Origin: Trichosphaerium sp. ATCC 40318
Lineage: Eukaryota; Discosea; Flabellinia; Trichosidae
Direction: 5' to 3'
NCBI GenBank assembly: GCA_038496445.1
Contig: JALMLS010000420.1
Location: 620,001 to 684,000, forward strand
Length of the DNA stretch: 64,000 nt
The position numbers and the translations under genes are program-made. Shown piece by piece: positions 48,045-60,942 of the stretch. Below the pieces are notes generated by a model. That model saw only the letters and a program-made list of their open reading frames with translations, searched no databases and was not told the origin of the DNA. The stretch's first letter is position 1, and every line of letters starts with the position of its first letter.

Positions 48045-50302
48045 CTACTCTTTACGGGCGATACCGCCTTTGCTCATTGGTAAGTATTTTTTTGCTTCTG
48101 TCATTTGACGCTCCATGAACCACACGTTACCTTTTCCAACCGAGCTATCGCTGACTTCAGCCATTACTTTCTAAAAAAAAAGTTAAGAAGGTTGTTTGGA
48201 CAATCCTAAAACGTACAGCTGCCTTCTCATACTCCACAACCAATTGCTCAACGGCTTGTTCAGCAGATTCCTTAGCAGCATCAGCCGCTTGGCGTGCCGC
48301 AACTGCTTCGGCTGCTGCCTTTTCAGCAGCAGCTTGAGCTTCATCTGCGGCTTGTCTTGCGGCTGTTGCTGCGGCAGCAGCTTGGTCCGCAGCTTCACGT
48401 GCAGCGACAGCTTCCTTATGAGCAGCATCGGAAATCTCACGGTACTGGATAGCTTGTCTTTCTGCCTCGTCGGCTTCTTCACGTGCTACTACAGCAGCTC
48501 CATGTGCCAAATCGGCTTCTCTTCTAGCACTTACAGCAGCTTGTTTAGCAGTCTCAGCTTCATCTCTTGCTTTCTTCGCAATATTATGAGCTTCTTCAGC
48601 TGGCAAGCGTGCTTTCTCTAGAAAGAGGTCAGGATACACCACAACTCTACACAAAATGTGTACCTGCTCTTTTTGTTGCTGCTTCTTGAGTGATCTTTGC
48701 ACGACGCAAAGGAAGAGGGTCCTACAAAGACGTCAGTCGAAATACATAGTAAGAAAACAGCAATAAAACAAAGTATACCTCTGCTAAGTGCACAGCAAGA
48801 TCAGCTTTAGCTCTACCACGTGTAACTACGCCACCAACTTCACATTTTTGTTTTAAATCCTCAGTCTTTGCATTGTACGCATTTTCTTGTTCCTAATACA
48901 AAGTCAGCACTTGTTCTCGGTAATTTCTATCGTACTTGTAGCTCCTTTAATGCTTTCCTTAGCTCGTCCTCTGCAGCCCGAAGTTCATCAGCACGTGCTC
49001 TTGCTATTTCTTCCTTTGAAGCTGCTTCAGCGGCTGTTGTTATTGCCTGGTCTTCTTTTGCTTTTGCGGTTACAGCAGTAGACTTTGCGGTAGCTTCCTT
49101 ATTCCTTGCTTCACGAGCCTTATCTTTAGCATCCTCTTCTTTAAGTCTGGCGTCTTCAGCTTTTTCTCTAGCTGCGCTTTCCATCTTTTGAGCTTCAGCG
49201 GCCTACAAGGACTCAACATAAACAAGTCCGGCTCTGGTTTTAGCATGCTTGTTTCGGACTTACACTGGCTTTAGCTTCATCTTCCCTTGTTTTGGCAGCT
49301 GCTGCTTTTTGCTGAGCATCAGCTTCTTTTGCTTTGGCGTCAGCTTCTTGGGCACGTGCTTCTTTGGCTGCGGCTTTTGCTGCCTCTGCTTTTTCTTGAG
49401 ACTCTTTCAAAGCGTCTGTTACTTTTTTAAGTGCAGCTTCAGCCTTTTTAACCTCTTCTGGGTCACCCTAAAAATAAACAAAGTACGTTACAAAGGAGGA
49501 GATGTAGAAACGTCAAACGGTGCCAACGTACTTGAGGTTTTTGGCAGAAATCTTCGATAACCTTTCCGTTTTTGTAGAGACAGTACCTACAAGGAAGAAA
49601 TGTTAGTTCGGTGTTTACGTATGTTTTTTTTGTAATCAAAGACGTACTCTATTAAAGCGAGGCGCTTGTTAAAGTCTAAATCAGCTTTTGATAGCTCCAC
49701 GCGAAGTTCCTTGACAGTTTTTGTTTCACCTTTTTTTGGACAATCAATCACGTGTCACGAAGAGATGTTATCCAAACCATATGTAAGACGTACCAATACT
49801 CTCCAAGAACCTATGAGCACCGAACTAGATATACATTAGACAAAGTAAAGCGAGACAACAAAAAATTTTCGATTCAGTTTCCAAAACAAAAAAAATGATC
49901 ACGTACTTCGTCTAAATCATTTCCTTCTTCTCTTTTAGCAACATCAAGCTCTATGAATTTCTGGACCCAGTTCCAAACGTCTTCAGCCGAGTCTAGAAAG
50001 AATAACAGTTAACGAACATCTTAAAGTATCGAAAGCGATACTCACCTTTACAGTCCTCCCAATAAGCATTGAGAAAGGCCTATCCAAATACCGTTAAAAT
50101 CAAAAAAAAAAGATAAAAAGGCTTTTTCTTTCAACCGAAAAACTTTGCGAAATAATACGTTAGGCACGCATTACAGAGCGCTATCTTATCAAAAGAAAGC
50201 AGTCAAGGGGTTAAAAAATCGTTGGTGTCATCATACCTTGCCTTGGTCCATGTAAACCATGTTGGTGAAGTCTGAAAAAGCGTATTGAACAGGAGCAGCC
50301 AT
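48045..50302 (-). CDS. ABP34-like calcium-regulated actin-bundling protein with long Ala-rich coiled coil
   Basis: Starts at 50302 (MAAPVQYAFSDFTNMVYMDQ, exon 50302-50237) and ends VWFMERQMTEAKKYLPMS...K-E-stop at 48045. The N-terminal part matches the Dictyostelium 34-kDa actin-bundling protein pattern: AFLNAYWEDC, EEGNDLDE, FGAHRFLESIG, then a degenerate EF-hand-like segment (KADLDFNKRLALIEYCLY) and VIEDFCQKPQGDPEEVKKA. The C-terminal VWFMERQ block also matches the family end. Between them lies a very long Ala/Glu/Lys heptad coiled coil (AEAAKAAAKEARAQEADAK style), several hundred residues where classical ABP34 has a short helix. Some acidic Ca-ligand positions of the EF-hand are replaced by Lys/Arg, so calcium control may be lost. 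Acts on F-actin in the cytosol. Confidence 0.75.
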
Positions 50303-50758
50303 TGTTGTGATGAACTAAGCGATTTGTGTTTGTGCACAATTACTTATAACGAAAACAAGCAGTCTTTGCAGTATTGTAAGCGTAAGTGCGCTGTAAGATA
50401 CAATACTATCACGTGTTAAGCCACGTGATGCAGAAAGCGAGCGACAACTTTTTTTTAATTTTTTTGAGCCAAAAAAAACCGTTAACGGACGAAACCTCAA
50501 CGTGTGATTAAACCGACACCAAATACTCGCCACATAAAGCAAACTGGTTAAAAAACTTTTGTACATTAACGGTTTATTTAAAAGGTCTAATGGGTGACTG
50601 GCACGCTCAAAAATACAGCTCTCTTGCGTTCAAGCAGGTATTCGATCAAAGGTAATGTCGCTGACGAGCGCAATACACTACTACAAGTAAGGTAACTGAA
50701 AACGGATACAGGCCAGTCACAAAAAAGCCTTTGGCTATGAGATTTTCTTGTTTCTTTT
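50303..50758. promoter_or_regulatory. Upstream region of the actin-bundler gene
   Basis: About 455 bp. Two CACGTG palindromes lie 17 bp apart at about 50410-50432 (TCACGTGTTAAGCCACGTGA), about 105 bp upstream of the start codon. They are candidate bHLH/bZIP-type sites for this minus-strand gene. Otherwise no gene seen. Confidence 0.35.
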
Positions 50759-52744
50759 TTATTCTAATTCTATCATCAGTTTAGATTCCTCTTCTTTTCT
50801 GTTTTTTCTTTCTTCTTCTTCAATATCTATCATTGTATCTTTTAATCTTTTACCTCTTGTTTCTATTGGAAGAAGAAGGGAACATATAGCTCCTACAACA
50901 CCACACCCTACAAAAACACCAACTGGTATCTGAATCGAAATACTTGCAAGTGAATTAGAGAAGAAAGGAGTTGCTATCGATGATACTTTTGAAGCAGCAG
51001 TAGCAACACCAAGAGATGTTGCCCGAAGACTTGTAGGATATGCTTCTGGAGTGTAAACAAACAACAGACAGTATGAAGCCATTATAGCCATCCTAGCTAT
51101 GAATAGAGCTACAGCACCAACAACAGAACCTAAATGGTATAGTCAGTTAGAACATGGTTTGCGCTGGCAAGGTTTGTGTACCAACATCGAAAAACAACAC
51201 TGCAACAGAAGCCGAGCAAAGTGTTAAGCTTATTGCAGACAATCTCTTCCTCCCAATGCAGTCTATAATTAACGCAGGGAAGAACAGACCAGGAAGCTGT
51301 TCACATTATTGTTAAAACCAATTCCTTGAAAAGACTCGTCTTGGATGATGTTAGTACCTCAGCCAATGTTGTGATTACCACTGTTAGATAAACCGTATTT
51401 GATACAACTTGTTCACCTTCATCAGATCCACCAATTATTAAAAAGACTTTGTACCATACGTTAGATTGACAAGCCAGAAATCGTTTATAACTTGTACCTG
51501 GAGTGAATAGAATTACACCATAGTAAAGAAAAGCATTTACCATCCAAATAATCCATACTAGAATTGAAGTACACCTAAAGATAGCAAGTTATAAGCACAA
51601 TGCTATTTGCAAAACAAAACTATACTTGCAGCAAGTTCTTTGAAAACAACTGCAAGAATGGAGTTATTGATGAATGAGGCATCCTCTTTGGTACACGTAA
51701 TGTTCCTTGTGGCATTGGTTTGCTTCGAGGTAGCATTAATAAACAATTATGTCACAAAAAATCTAACCCGTTCATTTGTGCAATCTGGCGCAGTACTACT
51801 ATTGCTTCGTCTTTTCTTCCGTTTATTACAAGCCATCTAGGAGATTCCACTAGAAGAGGGTAGGCTCCAAGTAACATAACGACAGGTACTACAGTAATTG
51901 CAAGAAGGTAACGCCAGCCAAGAGTTGGTAGAACAGCCCTAAGCAATTGTTTAGTTATGTTGCATGTGTTGGAGCTATACCATGCCAGCAAAGCCTCGAA
52001 AAGTGTTCCTACTGTCCAAAACGCCGAGAACAAGAACATACACCTACCACGTGATTTCACAGGAAGGAATTCAGTAAAATATGTGAACACCAAAGCTCCA
52101 CCTAAATAACTATTAATGACCTATCACTATATTTAAAGCCTATACCTCCATCGCCAAAACCACCACCTATACGTATAATAATCAGCCAATAAAAATCAGG
52201 AGCATAGGCCGATGCAAGACCAAACACTGATACGATAATTGTAGTGAACATATAACCCCATTTTCTTCCATATCTACATATCGCGTTAACTCAACTGGAG
52301 TGTTTTGACGCTTGGAAACACGTGATTTACGCTATTTACCTGTCTCCGTACCAACCAAAAAATAAATCGCCAATTAAAATACCTAAAAACGTGCCAGAAG
52401 CAAGAAGCGCCTCTTCGTTCCTGTTTTCATTAAAAACTACCAAAAAAAAAAAGCATACCCTCCAAGACCAAGCTCAATGCGTAGAAATGGTAGTAATAGG
52501 CTCAAAACCATCACTTCTAATGCCTCTACTGCCCATACAGCACCACAAAGGAACATCATTCGAACTTGGAAGCTACCAAAGCCTATAGCATCCAAACACT
52601 GTAATTACACTTGTGTTACATAGTTTTTGTAAAATTTATTTTCTTTATTCAATCTCGTACTTCCTCGACTGTAAACTCGGTGTTCTTAGCATCTACATCA
52701 CTTAACGTACTATTTTTCTCGTGTACATCATCAGGAATGTCCAT
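50759..52744 (-). CDS. MFS transporter, SVOP/SV2/SLC22-like
   Basis: Minus strand; starts MDIPDDVHEKNSTLSDVD at 52744. The N-terminal half has CLDAIGFGSFQVRMMFLCG and the MFS signature GDLFFGWYGD spliced to RYGRKWGYMF (motif A, GDxxxGxxxDRxGRK). It continues with FTEFLPVKSRGR and the P-E-S-P-R-W motif (LLVESPRWLV) typical of the sugar/organic-ion subfamily. The second half repeats the loop as DCIGRKRLSAIS and has YTPEAYPTSLRATSLG, the P-T-x-x-R-x-x-G motif characteristic of SVOP/SV2/SLC22 proteins. It ends in a Lys/Glu-rich cytosolic tail. About 12 membrane helices are expected across at least eight exons. Substrate unknown. Confidence 0.85.
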
Positions 52745-53196
52745 CCTTGTGTTGGTTCGTGAAAGCAAATAAGTTGTTTTTCAACAATAGTACGCTTATT
52801 TGAAAGGCGAAATTTATGGGTTGGTTCTATAACAAGTGACATTGTTAACTTACGGATGATGTTGAAAGTAAACAAATTAACATACTAGCTCTCTTACTCT
52901 TATGGATTGGAGTACAAGTAATGTCTACTTCTTTAAAGTTTCCGCTTTCCTTCAGCAAGTTGCTTATTTTGTACTTTGTGTTAGTAGAACATCACGTGCT
53001 TGCTACTGATCATGAGAGTCGTAGGTTCCAATATGACGCTCAAGACACTGTTGCGACGTTGAAGTAGTGATATTCGTTGTACGGAACTGCAATATCTGCT
53101 TTATGGCTCAACAGAAAAAAAAGTTAACTATTTTATTTTGGCTATTTAACAACATGATACAAATGCCTTTTGTTTTTTTTTTCTGTAATGTTACTG
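52745..53196. other. Intergenic, nothing recognised
   Basis: About 450 bp between the transporter start and the 3' end of the VWA gene. No gene seen. Confidence 0.4.
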
Positions 53197-56016
53197 CTAA
53201 GCACCCAAAGGAGAAGTATTTACATTTGCAGCAGGTGCAAATACGGGACTTGTATTTGCTGCTCCACCAATAGCGGCAGCGCCACCGGCTGCTCCAGCAC
53301 CACCAGCAGCAGCTCCTTGAATAACACGATATGCAACAACTAAGATTTTTGTTAACAGAGAACACTACGTAATTAAAATAGTCACGTACAGGCTATAGCA
53401 GCTAGTACAAGTACTGCTGATCCAACTCCAACAGCTAATCCAGTAGTTGGATCAATAACACCTGAAGGCTAAAGGGAAAAATTAATCGAAAGAAAAAGCT
53501 ATGACGAAAAAAAACGTACTGCAATAACTACAAGACACGTTCCGTTTCCATCCATTACACGGCACTGTGCATCGTCACTAATGCTACCATCTGCATTTAA
53601 CATTCTAAAGAAATGAGTCAGTCACGCAAAGACAGAGGCAAGGTTGAAAAGAAAAAGTAATGACGTACTCTGGTATGTCTTCTGGTAATGGACATTCTAG
53701 AACAAGACATGTTTCGTTGTTTTCACCAACTTCTTCAAAGTCTACACCTGCATGTATTGTTGGACAGTCAAATCGGTGAAGAGTCCCTGAAAGGTCCTGA
53801 AGAGAAGAGAGTTAACAATCAACGGTTACTTTCGTCTCAAAGCTTGTTTTCACTTACCGGACAACAGATAGGTTTTTCCTCTATACAAGGCATATCAGTA
53901 GGGGCACTAGTTGGAGTTGAAGGAGTTGGAGGTGGAGGCTAAATAGAGCGTAAATAACTTGAACAGAAACAAAAAAAACCTTTTTGTTTTCTTACCTCAA
54001 CACATCTATTCAAACAAAAGCAAATACCAGCACAACCATCGCAAGGTTGCTCATATTCTCCATCACACAACGTAGGAATGAGTTCGTTTACAAGCTTTCC
54101 AATACCTTCAAACTGCGAAGTACCAAAGAAAGCTCCATCTGATGCAATGCCTTGTAGTTGCGCTCTATTACAAATTTAATTACTTAAGCAACAACTTTGA
54201 ACATACTGATCTAATGAATCTCCTACAGCTACAACTATAATAGTAACTCCGCTTGCTTTTAGTACAGATGCCATTTTTTGTGGTGGTTCTCCATCAGTTG
54301 TATGAACTCCATCAGTTACCTTGTAAGAGTAAGTTATTGAATTCTGATTCATTATTTTTCTGGGGTTTTTTTTGGACTTACAAGAACAGCTACACGGTGA
54401 ACTTCATCTCTTCCGTCTTTGAACATGTACTAAAAAAAATTGGTTAGTTCTGGATTACGAGTAGTTTCAAAGTACAGTAGCAGCATCTAATGCTCCAGTG
54501 ATGTTTGTTTTACCACCAGTACGGTTTAGATTAAAATCAATGAGATTGTTGATTGATGCTTGTAGGTCATCGTAATCGTAGGTCAATTCTGTGTGAATAC
54601 TACCTCTTGATTCAAACGTTACAATACCAGCACGAGAGATATTCTCGTCGATGGTAATAATATTCAATTCCTAAGAGTGGTAAGAACCGAAAAAGTACAA
54701 GAAAGTTCAATGAATAGAGTGCTTTTATCGTACTGGATCAATAAATGCTTCTACAAAGGAGATAAGTGTTTCGTATTCTTGTTCATCTATTGATGATGAC
54801 CCATCTAAGATAAATGCAAGATCAACAAGTCTAAAAAGATTGTAAGGTTGGTTATGCGAAGCGAGCAAATTCACGTGTTTTTATTGAGAAGCATTGACGT
54901 ACCGTTTGCATACAGTAATATTGCCAGAAGCATCGCAATCAGCAGGAGGGTCCCAAGTTCCAGGAGGAAAGTTTCCACCAAAATCAGGAGGGATAAGGTT
55001 TGTCGCATCTAAAGTGAAAAATCACGTGTTAGAATAGTTTAAACGAAGTGCAAAAAAGGTAAAAAAAATCAACAAGAGAAAAAAATATTGACGCACTCAA
55101 GAATTCCAAAAACAAAGTGCCGTCGTTCTCAGCCTTTGGATAATTAATCGTAGCTCTTTTTATTCCATCGATAAGAGATAAGGTAAGAGATATTTCTAGC
55201 TCAACTTCAGGTGGGTTAAGAGTGTTATCAACCTATAAGAACAACATTTAGAACTTTGTGAAAAAAAGTTTCACAAAAAATAGTACCTGCTTGAAGGAAG
55301 TTTCAATAAAGCCATCTGAATTAACGTTACACATAGTATTCTAAAATGACATGAATTACAGTACTACTTTTTCCTATTTCACCGTACGTTAGCTAGTATA
55401 CCGTTATCAATATTTACTGGATCGAAGGCATCAGGTCTATGTATAAGAACAGGGAAAAGGTTTTTCGCAGGATCTGTTATGAATCTACTGCATTCTCCTC
55501 GACATGTACGAACTGTTACACCCTATTTATTTACCCCATTAGAAACAGCGATACATCAAAAATATTCAACTTTTTATCGCGCGTGCATATCACGTGATTG
55601 GTTTTGTTGTTCGAAAACTTTTTCACACAAAACGTTTCGGTTCGTTTTTTTTTATTGCTAGCGCTCTTACGTACATCAGTAAAGAACGTCCATTCAGTTA
55701 CCTCCTCGACTGTTATATCTGTAGGTGTGTATGTAATACGCATCTGCTTTTCAGGTAAATCGTAGTAAAAGATGCCTACACCTTGTAGTTAGTACTCTGT
55801 ACTTGGCGTTGTAGGGTTTTTTTCCTTTCTTGTTTTTAGTTTACCTGGATATTTTTCAGCGTCAGGTCCAGGGGCAAGACTAACATTAACGTGGTGTATA
55901 AACCTTCTACTACCAGCAGCTGATAAACAAGCATCTGTTTGAGCACCAACGTTGTGAAAACATAAAACAGAAATTACAGCAAAGAGAACTACTGTAAAAG
56001 CGTTTATCTTCATCAT
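53197..56016 (-). CDS. Type I membrane protein with von Willebrand A domain
   Basis: Starts at 56016 with a signal peptide (MMKINAFTVVLFAVISVLCF). An N-terminal beta-rich ectodomain follows (FIHHVNVSLAPGPD, RTCRGECSRFI, NPPEVELEISLTLSLIDG). The VWA domain begins LVDLAFILDGSSSIDEQEY, with an intact MIDAS D-x-S-x-S. It continues AGIVTFESRG, the T of TGGKTNITGALDAA and the D of VLVTDGVHTTDG, then TIIVVAVGDSL. After a Cys-rich region (CDGEYEQPCDGCAGICFC) and a Pro/Thr linker comes a transmembrane helix (GLAVGVGSAVLVLAAIAC) and a Gly/Ala-rich cytosolic tail ending at 53197. The intact MIDAS implies metal-dependent ligand binding, so an adhesion or matrix role is likely. At least twelve exons. Confidence 0.8.
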
Positions 56017-56717
56017 CTTTATTGAAAAATCAAAGAGAGGTGTAGTTCGTATGAAGTGGGTTTAAGAGGTAGTACTAACTTATGTTTATTGTGAATCCAT
56101 GTTTTCTTTTTAAAAGTGTGTAACGCTCATAGCGTCATTAAACATCGAAGAAAAGAGGCACCTTGGTGCTTGTTACACTTTCAAGAAGTGGAGATTTTTA
56201 TCTCTTTTGATTTTTACAGTACATTCAGATCGGCTTTTGATATATGCACCACGCTTACTACAAGCGCGTCATAAGCCGTTCCCGCGTGTTCTGATCCAAA
56301 AACAAAATCCTTTGGGCGAGATATAAGTGGGATGCATCACGTATCTCTATGGTAGCCACTAAAGCTTCAGTGATACTATCCATGTTTTTGTATAGCGACA
56401 TGTTTGCTTTCACGAAAAAATAATATGCTCAAACAATCACGTGCGTTTACTAAAAGGAAGCATACTATATTTTCAAAATAGTTATATGTGTATTGAGTAC
56501 CACTGAGCTATTTCCTGGTTTCTGGAGGCTTTTTGAAACGCTACAATGCTCACGTGTACTAAAGAGGTGGATATTGCGTGGGGACCGAAGTAGTTACATA
56601 ACAACAACATACGTGAACGCCAGATCACTTTTCTCGCCGCTGGTGCTAAGATTTTGATAAGTCACCCTACGACTAAGGTAGCGGCTGAGTGCTGACAAAT
56701 TACATTGTACAACCGCA
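56017..56717. other. Intergenic, divergent promoter region
   Basis: About 700 bp between two divergent genes. No coding signal. Two CACGTG palindromes (about 56439 and 56552) are present. Confidence 0.45.
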
Positions 56718-57812
56718 ATGGACAACCACTCGTTTAATCCATTTTGGCGTAATGATAACGAATACTATGACACGTCTCGACAGCAGTTAGCAACTTCCCT
56801 ACTAAAAACAGATATTGATATTCTCAAAAACAAAGGCGAACAATACGTCGACGCAGATACAGGCGATTTTCGCAATATTCCATTGGAATTACTTGGTATT
56901 TATCTTAAAAACCGTTAACGCCAAAAGTAGCTAGTTTAACTGTCGTTTCATGTGTTGGTTTTGGTCTTCTTATTTGTTTTAATCATTAAAACGTTTGACA
57001 TTATAGCTCTCAATAGTGGTGTATTTATTTTAATATTAGATACTATTTTATGGTACGCTGTACCACATACAGAAGGGAGACCAAAGTTTAAGAGAATGAT
57101 ACCGTTCATTACAACATGTCGTGCTTTGTATGTTTGTGGTAGGTCTCTGGGGTATATACGTAGCACTTACGATCGTCTCTTTCGGTGCGCCCTTCCATCA
57201 CGAATTGTACAAAAATTAAGACCACCCAACAGATACAGACACATCTTGAACATGGGGATTATTGAATTACACCTATGTAGTAACAAACTACAAAAGTACG
57301 TATTATTTACTTTTTTATTATCACGTGATTAATCGTCGATCATGTATCTTAATTTTTTCTGTTCTGAAAAAAGGTACCCGTTGTCATTTTCAAGAACTAC
57401 AATGCAGACGGAAGAAAATGACTATGATGCAAATACAATAGAAACTAGTGATAGACCTCCAACATGTGAAGAAATGAGGCTAGAACCAACCAGAGTTAAG
57501 ACTGTATTTAAACTAAATGAACTCAAGCTAACCGAGGTCTATACAACGCCGTCTGGTGGCGCATTCAAGTTTGCTCCAATAGCAACTCGGGTTAGTCATA
57601 ATTAAATACCTTTCTCAGCGCATTTATTGGTATGTTTAGGACACTAAATATTCTACTAAAAAGGTTGGACGAGAGTTTCAAAGTCGTTATCGCAGTGTAT
57701 GTTTTTTTTTTTGAAACCGAAAGTTTTTTTCTTTTTTCTTGTCATTAACCATTAATAGCAACGCAATAATACTCGTATGGGATTTAAGCCAAAACGAAGA
57801 AAATACACGTGA
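56718..57812 (+). CDS. Hypothetical protein, possibly F-box-like; exon chain partly resolved
   Basis: The first exon encodes MDNHSFNPFWRNDNEYYDTS and ends near 56913 with RNIPLELLGIYLKNR, which resembles the start of an F-box. Downstream coding blocks are GRPKFKRMIPFITTCRALYV and YRHILNMGIIELHLCSNKLQ. A terminal pair of exons follows: RPPTCEEMRLEPTRVKTVF to GGAFKFAPIATR, then a basic end (NNTRMGFKPKRRKYT) stopping at 57810-57812. I could not close all junctions, so this may be one gene or two. No family is confidently recognised. Confidence 0.45.
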
Positions 57813-57909
57813 ATAAGTGATTAAATCGTTGCAAATAAACAAGCAGTGGTTTATTTTTAGTATTCGTCTTTTGCCATGGTACCCATAAGTTACCATTACT
57901 CATAGCCGT

Positions 57910-60503
57910 CTACATAAACATGAATGGCATGAGTGGCTTCGATTTTTGTACCTCAATTGCATTCTTGTCAAGTTCAGGGAAACGCACTGGAACAACTGTC
58001 TTTTGGTAGTAAGCCAATCGTGCTTCAAGAGCAGCAACTTTATCTAATTGGGTAGTCAGAAAATACTGACATCGGTGGTTGCCAACTATACCTGTGTGGA
58101 CTGCTACCAAGTTTTTTCTTTCTTCAGGGTCAAGAGCCACGTTATACAAGTATATATTGTCATCGTTGTTATCTTCATCAACAGATTTCTTGTTTGCTTG
58201 CGGCCACCTAAAAAAACATCAGCTAATATTCAATTTAGCTTTCATGAAAAAGAACGCACCATTTACCTGGACCCATGCCTTTTAATAGCTTCCAATCACC
58301 TACTCTAATAGCTGCATGATCTACGTGATAAGAATTAGGAGGTAAGTTAAAGGTTATAAGTAACGAACTTGAGATAGAGTCTATGTTATGTAAAATCTCT
58401 GTTCTTGGTGAAGGCAAGTCATTTGCTATGGCTTGCCAAACGTCATATCCATCAAGCGGTGGAACGCCAGAAGGTACATTCAATGAACCTCTTAAACGCT
58501 GTTAATAACAATAAACATTCTAACATACCCTGCAAGAGACACAAACGTAGGATACCTAAAAACCGAACTCAGATAAAAGTTTGATTTAAAACTGTACCAA
58601 TCGGAGCAATGGATGAGCGCTTTGTTGAAGTAGTTAACCTTGTTTATTCCATGACCAACTATAAAAGCTGCTCCACGCACACCACCTTCCCAGAGTTGAG
58701 CTTTAGTTCCTCTTTAAAGAAATGTTAGAAAAAAACCACGATCTTGGATTTGTATGTTTACCTCAACGGTGCGTTTGACATTGCATTACCATCGTTATGT
58801 GATGAAGGCGCACCGTTATCTGTTGTGAAAAGTAATATAGTGTTATTCCAAAGTCCGCTAAAATACAGTTAAGTGTCAAAATCCAACTGACAACTTTATT
58901 GCCCATTTCAGCCAAGTTAGTCAGCTAGTTATTTTCGTCAGTTATTTTCGTTGTGGAGCTTTGTTTGTTCTAGTATCATTGGAGCACTTTTAACAAAATA
59001 AACGACGAAATACCTAGTGACTGACTTGATTGAAACGGACAATAGTAGCAATAATTACCGCTCTTTTAAAGCCTTTGTTATGTTTTTTACACCATCATCC
59101 AGAGCACCTACCATTCCAGCGTATGTCCTCCTGTCCTAAAAAATAAAATAGCAAGTCAACTTCGTGTCACGTGCGTTTGTTTTGTACTTTGTTTTTGATA
59201 TGGGATTGTTGGTCGATGTAGTACTGTGGAGCCTGAAGAAGATCCCCTGATGGTGTATCACAAGAAGGTTCTATGTAGAACATTACTAAAAGTATGAAAA
59301 TGCTTGTAGTTACCACAACTGGCTGCTCCGTGAACTGCCTAATAGTATATTGTTAGAAAAAAAGCTACACCCGCTAAAGGTACCTCGTAGGGTGCATATA
59401 AGAATAAAGGCTTGGATACATCATGCTATATATCAATGAATGGGTTGGTGTTGCTAAAAGGACTTGTACCTTGTCAATTATATCTACAATTTTACTGAAC
59501 AAATTAGCAAGGCAACTGATTCAAAGTACGTACGTTGTAAACAAATTTGTTGAGTAAACACCAGATTGACCTCTGTCTGGAGCAGTGTTTACACCTATAC
59601 TATATTGAGATATTAGCGTATTTTACGGATTACCGTCAAAATGATGCAAGTCAAGAGCTGTAAAGTTAACACCACAATGCCAACATGGACTTGTGTGATT
59701 CCAATATTCTTCATTTCCTACATTACCAGTTAGACTATGATAGTACAAATGTCACTTTGTACCAGTATAATATCCGTAAAAGGAATCAAACCCACGTTTT
59801 TGAGGTGTATAGCGAGGCTGGTAATAACCCAAATGCCACTGCCAAAAAGTAAAAAAAAACCCTAAGTTATATTAAAGTACCTTTCCAACCATGTGAGTGA
59901 TATAACCTTGGTCCTAAGTACGACTCAGTATTTCCTAAATATCCATACATACGCTTAATCTATCCGCAACTGTTTTAAACTCTAATGGAAGTCCATTCGG
60001 AATTGCATCAAGGATAACACCATGTTGAAGACCTTCAAGTTTAACCTTGTTAGTTTGTTCTAATATTCTCGCATTCCCTGCGTTTACCAGCGTGTATTGG
60101 ATAACGACCACTCATCAAGGATGTTCTAGTGGGAGTGCATATAGGATTTACATAATAGTTATGTAGAATAACACCTTTCGAAAACTTAACAGCGAAAAGT
60201 CCAAAAAAAAAAAAGAAAAAGTTTTTCGAACCTTCTTTCGCAAGTGCATCTAAGTTAGGCGTTTTAATATTAGATCCAGTGCCTAAAAGACGATATTAGC
60301 ACGCAATGAATCTTGTAGTTGGTAATTTAGCTGTAAAACGTTACCAGTGAACCCCACATCATCAAAACCGAGGTCTTAGACAAGCATTAGGCACGTGCTA
60401 AAATTTTTTACTTGCCGTCAGCAATGATCCACACGAAGTTAACAGGCGGCTTACTACAACCTACAAGCACTAAAAACGCAGCAAATATGACCAAGTTACA
60501 CAT
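57910..60503 (-). CDS. Arylsulfatase (ARSB-like, formylglycine-dependent)
   Basis: Starts at 60503 with a hydrophobic leader ending [11 protein letters not shown]. The first metal-site motif [17 protein letters not shown] is split by a GC-AG intron (donor GCAAGT, about 60377-60417). The sulfatase signature is [17 protein letters not shown]; the C-x-P-x-R cysteine is the one converted to formylglycine. Further conserved blocks: [24 protein letters not shown]-type region ([11 protein letters not shown]), [10 protein letters not shown] (second metal-site D-N), [14 protein letters not shown], and the C-terminal [16 protein letters not shown]. The order and motifs fit arylsulfatase B / N-acetylgalactosamine-4-sulfatase relatives. 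Likely secreted or lysosomal, removing sulfate from sulfated glycans. At least a dozen small exons; not all boundaries checked. Confidence 0.85.
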
Positions 60504-60942
60504 TTCACTAGCGATAAAAGAAAACGGGTGCATGTTAAGCGAGCTCTTTAAGTTGGAAAAAACAAATAGAAATCTACTGCTAGAAATGAAATGGTTATAT
60601 CCTTGCTAGGAGAAAGAATACCCGATCAATGACTTCGAATTCATTGCTATCAGATTGAATCTGTTTTTGCATCTGTTGATAGCAGCATTTAGTGAAATTT
60701 TCAGTTTCGCTTTCCACGGTGCCTGATGCACAGTCATTGGTATTGAAGGTGCTGAAATGGTTCTACCGGGACATTAAATTCAAGCCAAATGAAGGTTTAG
60801 CTCAGTCCACAATTTCAACTTAGTTTAGTAGCATTTTATTCATAAAAACATTTAATTTCAGCAACCTCAAGCTTCAAACGTTGGAAACTGTTGATTACTT
60901 TGTTGACGAATACACCGGCAACTTTAACACTAATTAGGTACC
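60504..60942. other. Intergenic, nothing recognised
   Basis: About 440 bp between the sulfatase start and the 3' end of the next minus-strand locus. No coherent gene. Confidence 0.4.

Noticed and set aside
48196-48621. Plus-strand Cys/Ser-rich open frame
   Set aside because: Antisense of the Ala-rich coiled-coil exons of the minus-strand actin bundler; low-complexity GC-rich codons keep it open.
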